Positions 60,937 through 64,000 of a DNA stretch of 64,000 nt are shown piece by piece. Position 1 is the stretch's first letter. Every line of letters starts with the position of its first letter. The stretch is from JASSUD01 sp031963045 (GTDB lineage Bacteria > Pseudomonadota > Gammaproteobacteria > Burkholderiales > Burkholderiaceae): contig JASSUK010000015.1 in assembly GCA_031963045.1 (NCBI GenBank), positions 124,001 to 188,000 of the forward strand, in the 5' to 3' direction. The position numbers were made by a program, and so were the translations under genes. Under the pieces are notes generated by a model. It was not told where the DNA came from, ran no database searches, and saw only the letters and a program-made list of their open reading frames with translations.

Positions 60937-61731
60937 TCAACCTACGACATCTTGCATATCAAATAGTCCACTGGTTTTTTGCTCCAGGAAAAGCGCTGCG
61001 CGCAGCGCTCCTTGTGCATAGCTATAGCGGCTCGCTGATTTATGTGTAATCTCTATTTGTTCTGAAGCGCCGACAAATAAAGCAGTGTGATCCCCGATGA
61101 TATTGCCTGCGCGCACACTGGCAAATCCAATAGTGCTAGGGCGTCGTGCTTCCATCGTGCCTTCGCGGCAAAATAAGGCTTCTTTTTCAAAATCGAGTCC
61201 GCGCGCCTGTGCAATAACACGGCCTATTTTAAGAGCCGTACCCGATGGGGCATCGACTTTATGCCGATGGTGGGCTTCAATAATCTCCGTCTCATACTCT
61301 GACGGCAAAAGCTTGGCGGCCATCTCTACTAATTTGAAGAGAATATTAACGCCAATACTCATATTAGGCGCTAGTACGATGGGTAAGGTTTGGCTGACGC
61401 GCTTGATTTCTGCTCTTTGTTCCTCGCTCCAGCCAGTCGTGCCAATCACTAATTTGGTACCCAGGGCCTGCGCAATTTTTAGGTGTTCTATCGTCGCCTC
61501 AGGCCGTGTGAAATCGATTAAACATTGCGCTTGCGCGAGAATGGCGTGCACATCATCAGAAATAAAAATACCCGTCTGGCACCCCATAAAAGCACCCGCA
61601 TCTTGCCCAATCAAAGGACTACCGGGTCGGGTTAATACACCGGTTAATTGCACTTGTGGGTCATTTAAAGCGGTTTCAATAAGGGTACGGCCCATACGGC
61701 CTGAAGCACCTGCTAGGGCTATACGTAACAT
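60937..61731 (-). CDS. dapB: 4-hydroxy-tetrahydrodipicolinate reductase
   Basis: Lysine/diaminopimelate pathway enzyme, 264 residues. NAD(P)-binding GASGRMGRTLIETAL, IDFTRPEATIEHLKIAQALG, and the catalytic/substrate motif EIIEAHHRHKVDAPSGTALK with its K-x3-SGTA. The ATG at 61731 gives the exact family start. Needed for peptidoglycan. Follows bamE. Confidence 0.97.
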   Translation of the reverse strand: MLRIALAGASGRMGRTLIETALNDPQVQLTGVLTRPGSPLIGQDAGAFMGCQTGIFISDDVHAILAQAQCLIDFTRPEATIEHLKIAQALGTKLVIGTTGWSEEQRAEIKRVSQTLPIVLAPNMSIGVNILFKLVEMAAKLLPSEYETEIIEAHHRHKVDAPSGTALKIGRVIAQARGLDFEKEALFCREGTMEARRPSTIGFASVRAGNIIGDHTALFVGASEQIEITHKSASRYSYAQGALRAALFLEQKTSGLFDMQDVVG

Positions 61732-61768
61732 GACTATCGCTATAAAAATAGGAAAAATATAAATATAC

Positions 61769-62209
61769 TTAGTTATTCCTGTCTGCATCCACCGCTTGAA
61801 TTAGCTCACTCTCAGAAGGAAGTTGCTCTGCACCGCTATACCCAACCACCCGCTCGGCTTCAAAGCGCACAATAAAATGGCGCTGCGCTACGATATCGGT
61901 TGAGCCACGTTTGAAATAAAACACATAATCCCAACGGTTTGGGTGAAAAGGGTCAACTAATAAAGGCGTTCCCAAAATATCCCTTACTTCCTCACGCGAC
62001 ATCCCTTTATGCACTCTAGCTGCAGCTTCACGCGATACAAAATTGCCTTGGACTACGGTAATGCGATAAGGGGTAATCGTCCGCATCGTCGACTCAATAG
62101 GGTTACCACCATGACAGCCTGCAAGCATCGCGGATGAACACCATACATAGCCTATGTACCTGGTTAAATTAAGGAATGGTTTTATACACTGCAAAAATAT
62201 GCTGAACAT
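61769..62209 (-). CDS. bamE: outer-membrane protein assembly factor BamE
   Basis: 146-residue lipoprotein of the BAM complex. Lipobox AMLAGC with C32; the SmpA/OmlA fold is seen in ITVVQGNFVSREAAARVHKG, MSREEVRDILGTPLLVDPF and RWDYVFYFKRG. Fur-bamE-dapB is the normal Burkholderiales order; fur is not beside it here. The ATG at 62209 is preferred to a TTG at 62221. Confidence 0.93.
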   Translation of the reverse strand: MFSIFLQCIKPFLNLTRYIGYVWCSSAMLAGCHGGNPIESTMRTITPYRITVVQGNFVSREAAARVHKGMSREEVRDILGTPLLVDPFHPNRWDYVFYFKRGSTDIVAQRHFIVRFEAERVVGYSGAEQLPSESELIQAVDADRNN

Positions 62210-62261
62210 AAAAAGAAGCAAGGAAGAAAAATGCAGAAAGAAAGAGAAAAATAATGGGGCT

Positions 62262-62323
62262 TAGGGCGTGTCCTCAATTGTTCCAAAGATGGGGCCCTTT
62301 GGGGCGATTGAGGACATGCCCTA
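62262..62323. repeat. family A element with deleted core, 62 bp
   Basis: TAGGGCGTGTCCTCAATTG, TTCCAAAG, ATGGGGCCCTTTGG, GGCGATTGAGGACATGCCCTA. Both ends and inner arms are present but the central 80 bp is missing. The right terminal CTA (62321-62323) is the truB stop codon on the minus strand. Confidence 0.88.
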
Positions 62324-63292
62324 ATGGATTGCCACAACACGTTGGGGAGTAAGCAAACCTTCAATATAGTGGCCAACGCCTAAAAATTGCATGGCTGGCT
62401 CTCCATATACACGGCAGCGTTGGGTAGGCAGCGCAAAACTCGATTGTTCGGCCGAAGCTAAACGTAGGCGCTGGCCTTGTAAAAACCGTTCAGCCTGATG
62501 TGCCTCTAATTTCAGGATGGGTAGACTGGGAAGTAAGGCATCTATAGGAAGCAAAAAAGCTTCTGGATCAGAGGCTTCTTGCAAAGCATCTAACGTCACA
62601 GCCGACTCTAAGAAGAAGGACCCTACTTGCGTGCGGCGCAATCCACCTAAATGTGCACCACAACCCAAGGCCTCCCCAATATCCTCAGCCAGTACGCGAA
62701 TATAGGTTCCTTTACTACAGCGCACACGCAGATTCAAAGTAGTGCAATTTTCGCAGGCATGCCACTGCGATTCATCCAGCCAGCTTAATTCCTCGATAGT
62801 AACTGGACGCGCTTCGCGCTCAAGCACTATACCTGCGCGCGCGTAGTCATACAGAGGCTTACCATCTCGTTTTAGCGCGCTATACATTGGCGGAATCTGC
62901 AAAATATTACCCCTAAATTTTTCTAGGGCACGGTGTATCGCAGCTACATCGGTAGCGATTTCCCGCGTTTGCAAAATCGCTCCTTCACGATCTCCTGTGC
63001 TAGTGGTGCTTCCTAATACCACCAGCGCATCATACGATTTATTCGCATCTAGCGCGTCATTTGAAAACTTGGTGGCCTCGCCAAAACATAAAGGAAGTAA
63101 GCCTGAAGCTAAAGGGTCCAGTGTGCCGGTATGCCCCCCTTTTTTAGCCTTTAGAATCCATTTCGCACGCCCAAGTGCGTCATTACTGGACATTCCTAAC
63201 GGTTTATCTAGTAGTAAAACACCATTCAATGCACGACGGGGTGGGCCCGGTGCTTTAGGTACACGTTTTACAGGGGAGCGAGACAGCGTCAC
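62321..63292 (-). CDS. truB: tRNA pseudouridine-55 synthase
   Basis: 323-residue enzyme making pseudouridine in the T-loop of tRNAs. Family blocks: GVLLLDKPLGMSSNDALGRA, catalytic aspartate in GGHTGTLDPLASGLLPLCFG, and IPPMYSALKRDGKPLYDYAR; a C-terminal PUA-like part follows. GTG start at 63292 (no ATG available before the conserved block; an upstream TGA closes the frame). The stop TAG is the end of a family A element. Order rbfA-truB is conserved. Confidence 0.94.
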   Translation of the reverse strand: MTLSRSPVKRVPKAPGPPRRALNGVLLLDKPLGMSSNDALGRAKWILKAKKGGHTGTLDPLASGLLPLCFGEATKFSNDALDANKSYDALVVLGSTTSTGDREGAILQTREIATDVAAIHRALEKFRGNILQIPPMYSALKRDGKPLYDYARAGIVLEREARPVTIEELSWLDESQWHACENCTTLNLRVRCSKGTYIRVLAEDIGEALGCGAHLGGLRRTQVGSFFLESAVTLDALQEASDPEAFLLPIDALLPSLPILKLEAHQAERFLQGQRLRLASAEQSSFALPTQRCRVYGEPAMQFLGVGHYIEGLLTPQRVVAIH

Positions 63293-63344
63293 AGTATCGA
63301 TGATGAATACTCAGAGATATGCATGTTAAAGCAATGGTTACAAG

Positions 63345-63391
63345 CCAAATGGTATGCATGTTGGGGAACGTTGCCCACCACCAACCTACCA
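63345..63391 (+). repeat. family B repeat between truB and rbfA
   Basis: TGGTATGCATGTTGGGG, AACGTTGCCCACC, ACCAACCTACC. Same AACGTTGCCC loop type as the copy at 33451 (AACATTGCCC). It ends about 10 bp before the rbfA stop. Confidence 0.85.
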
Positions 63392-63401
63392 GATGTAATG
63401 C

Positions 63402-63809
63402 TTATTGGTCGGTTTTTTGGGGGTCTTCTTCTTCGGGGACGTCCTCTTCATGGGCATAAGGTGCGTTTGCTTCTCGAATTAAGGTTTCCATATGCAAAGC
63501 ACGTTCGGGCGTGGTGTCCCAAATAAAATGTAATGTGGGTACGGTATGGATACGCAAACGCTTGAAAAGCAGGCTGCGCAAATGACCCGCACTTTGATTC
63601 AATGCGGCTTGCAAAACATCTGGGGTACCAAATAAAGAGGTGAAATAGATTTTTGCGTGTGCGTAATCGCGGGTAAGTTCAACGCTATGCAGCGTAATCC
63701 AGCGAATAGAAGGGTTTTTTACTTCGCTACGGATTAATTCTGCAAGATCACGTTGGATCTGATCTGCGATACGCAAATTGCGCTCGGGAGCGGTACGTTT
63801 TTTAGGCAT
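63402..63809 (-). CDS. rbfA: 30S ribosome-binding factor RbfA
   Basis: 135-residue KH-fold protein for late 16S rRNA maturation. Family blocks: IADQIQRDLAELIRSEVKNP and VELTRDYAHAKIYFTSL, LRSLLFKRLRIHTVPTLHF. C-terminal tail is acidic (HEEDVPEEEDPQK). infB would be expected upstream, but a terminator intervenes. Confidence 0.95.
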   Translation of the reverse strand: MPKKRTAPERNLRIADQIQRDLAELIRSEVKNPSIRWITLHSVELTRDYAHAKIYFTSLFGTPDVLQAALNQSAGHLRSLLFKRLRIHTVPTLHFIWDTTPERALHMETLIREANAPYAHEEDVPEEEDPQKTDQ

Positions 63810-63890
63810 GGTTCACATCGGGATAGAAAAGCTTGGCGGCTTTTCTAAAAAAGGAGTAGGCAAGATTATCATTGCCTTTAAATTAAAAGA

Positions 63891-63921
63891 ACGCCCGAAG
63901 CAATTCTTATGCTTCGGGCGT
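63891..63921 (-). terminator. strong hairpin upstream of rbfA
   Basis: ACGCCCGAAGCA, loop ATTCTTA, TGCTTCGGGCGT: a perfect 12-bp GC-rich stem. On the minus strand it is followed by TCTTTTAATTT. It would end a transcript arriving from the right, so rbfA-truB may have their own promoter or rely on read-through. Confidence 0.75.
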
Positions 63922-63968
63922 TTGGCAAGCAAGAGAACCTACTTGAGAGGGCATCAAAAAGTTCTGAC

Positions 63969-64000
63969 TAGGGCATGTCCTCAATTACCCAAAAGGGCCC
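63969..64000. repeat. family A element, left end, cut by the window edge
   Basis: TAGGGCATGTCCTCAATTAC, CCAAAAGGGCCC: the normal left end of family A, with the rest beyond the window. Confidence 0.85.

Noticed and set aside
1..64000. tRNA or rRNA genes
   Set aside because: No tRNA cloverleaf or rRNA sequence was noticed by eye; a tRNAscan-SE run would settle this.

Overview
The window looks like a chromosomal segment of a betaproteobacterium of the Burkholderiaceae, most plausibly a host-associated (endosymbiont-like) lineage such as the Burkholderia-related endofungal bacteria. This placement is an inference. It rests on gene neighbourhoods typical of Burkholderiales (miaB-ybeY-corC-lnt-glyQ-glyS-gmhB, pqiABC, surE-pcm-nlpD-rpoS, dnaX-ybaB-recR preceded by ffs, trxA-rho-rpmE2, hemCDXY, leuS-lptE-holA, bamE-dapB, truB-rbfA). 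It also rests on moderate AT content, dispersed palindromic repeats, gene decay and eukaryote-like (WD40) or effector-like proteins. No rRNA, tRNA, CRISPR array or intact insertion sequence was seen.

Layout. 1-187: 5' end of cdsA. 631-9357: plus-strand housekeeping run from miaB to gmhB, lacking the phoH/ybeZ gene normally found between miaB and ybeY. 9725-13.7k: a small ORF and the pqiABC transport operon on the minus strand. 13.9-17.2k: orphan parD, nrdR and a 500-aa unknown protein. 17.2-20.4k: five type IV minor pilin genes (fimT, pilV, pilW, pilX, pilE). 20.4-24.9k: small envelope proteins, an Rpn-family nuclease, glnS. 25.2-32.3k: accessory island with a repeat-bearing 475-aa protein, rlmD, a 3'-5' exonuclease, a 490-aa membrane/coiled-coil protein, a frameshifted WD40 relic and a gene-poor stretch. 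32.3-36.0k: rpoS-nlpD-pcm-surE. 36.1-39.6k: recR-ybaB-dnaX-ffs. 39.8-45.3k: trxA, rho, rpmE2, a GT39 glycosyltransferase and waaF. 45.3-52.6k: a BepA-like protease, DedA and the heme genes hemY-X-D-C. 52.7-63.8k: rmuC, an antiporter, hemJ, holA, lptE, leuS, dapB, bamE, truB, rbfA. gmhB and waaF serve LPS core synthesis; lptE and bamE serve outer-membrane assembly; hemC, D, X, Y and J serve tetrapyrrole synthesis.

The most unusual feature is two families of dispersed palindromic elements. Family A (up to about 145 bp, ends TAGGGC(A/G)TG(C/T)CCT, central GTACTTAAGTAC) occurs as full copies, halves, core-deleted copies and 14-bp footprint-like palindromes. One half-copy lies in frame inside pqiA, and one full copy spans exactly from the pilW stop codon to the pilX start codon. 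Family B (about 45 bp, TGCATGTTGGGG...CCAACCTACC) occurs singly and in inverted pairs, often at gene ends. Ends of both families supply stop codons (ybeY, pilW, truB; antiporter gene, hemJ). This resembles the palindromic elements of Rickettsia but differs in sequence. A second cluster of interest is the two AT-rich, repeat-bearing proteins of unknown function at 15331 and 25175.
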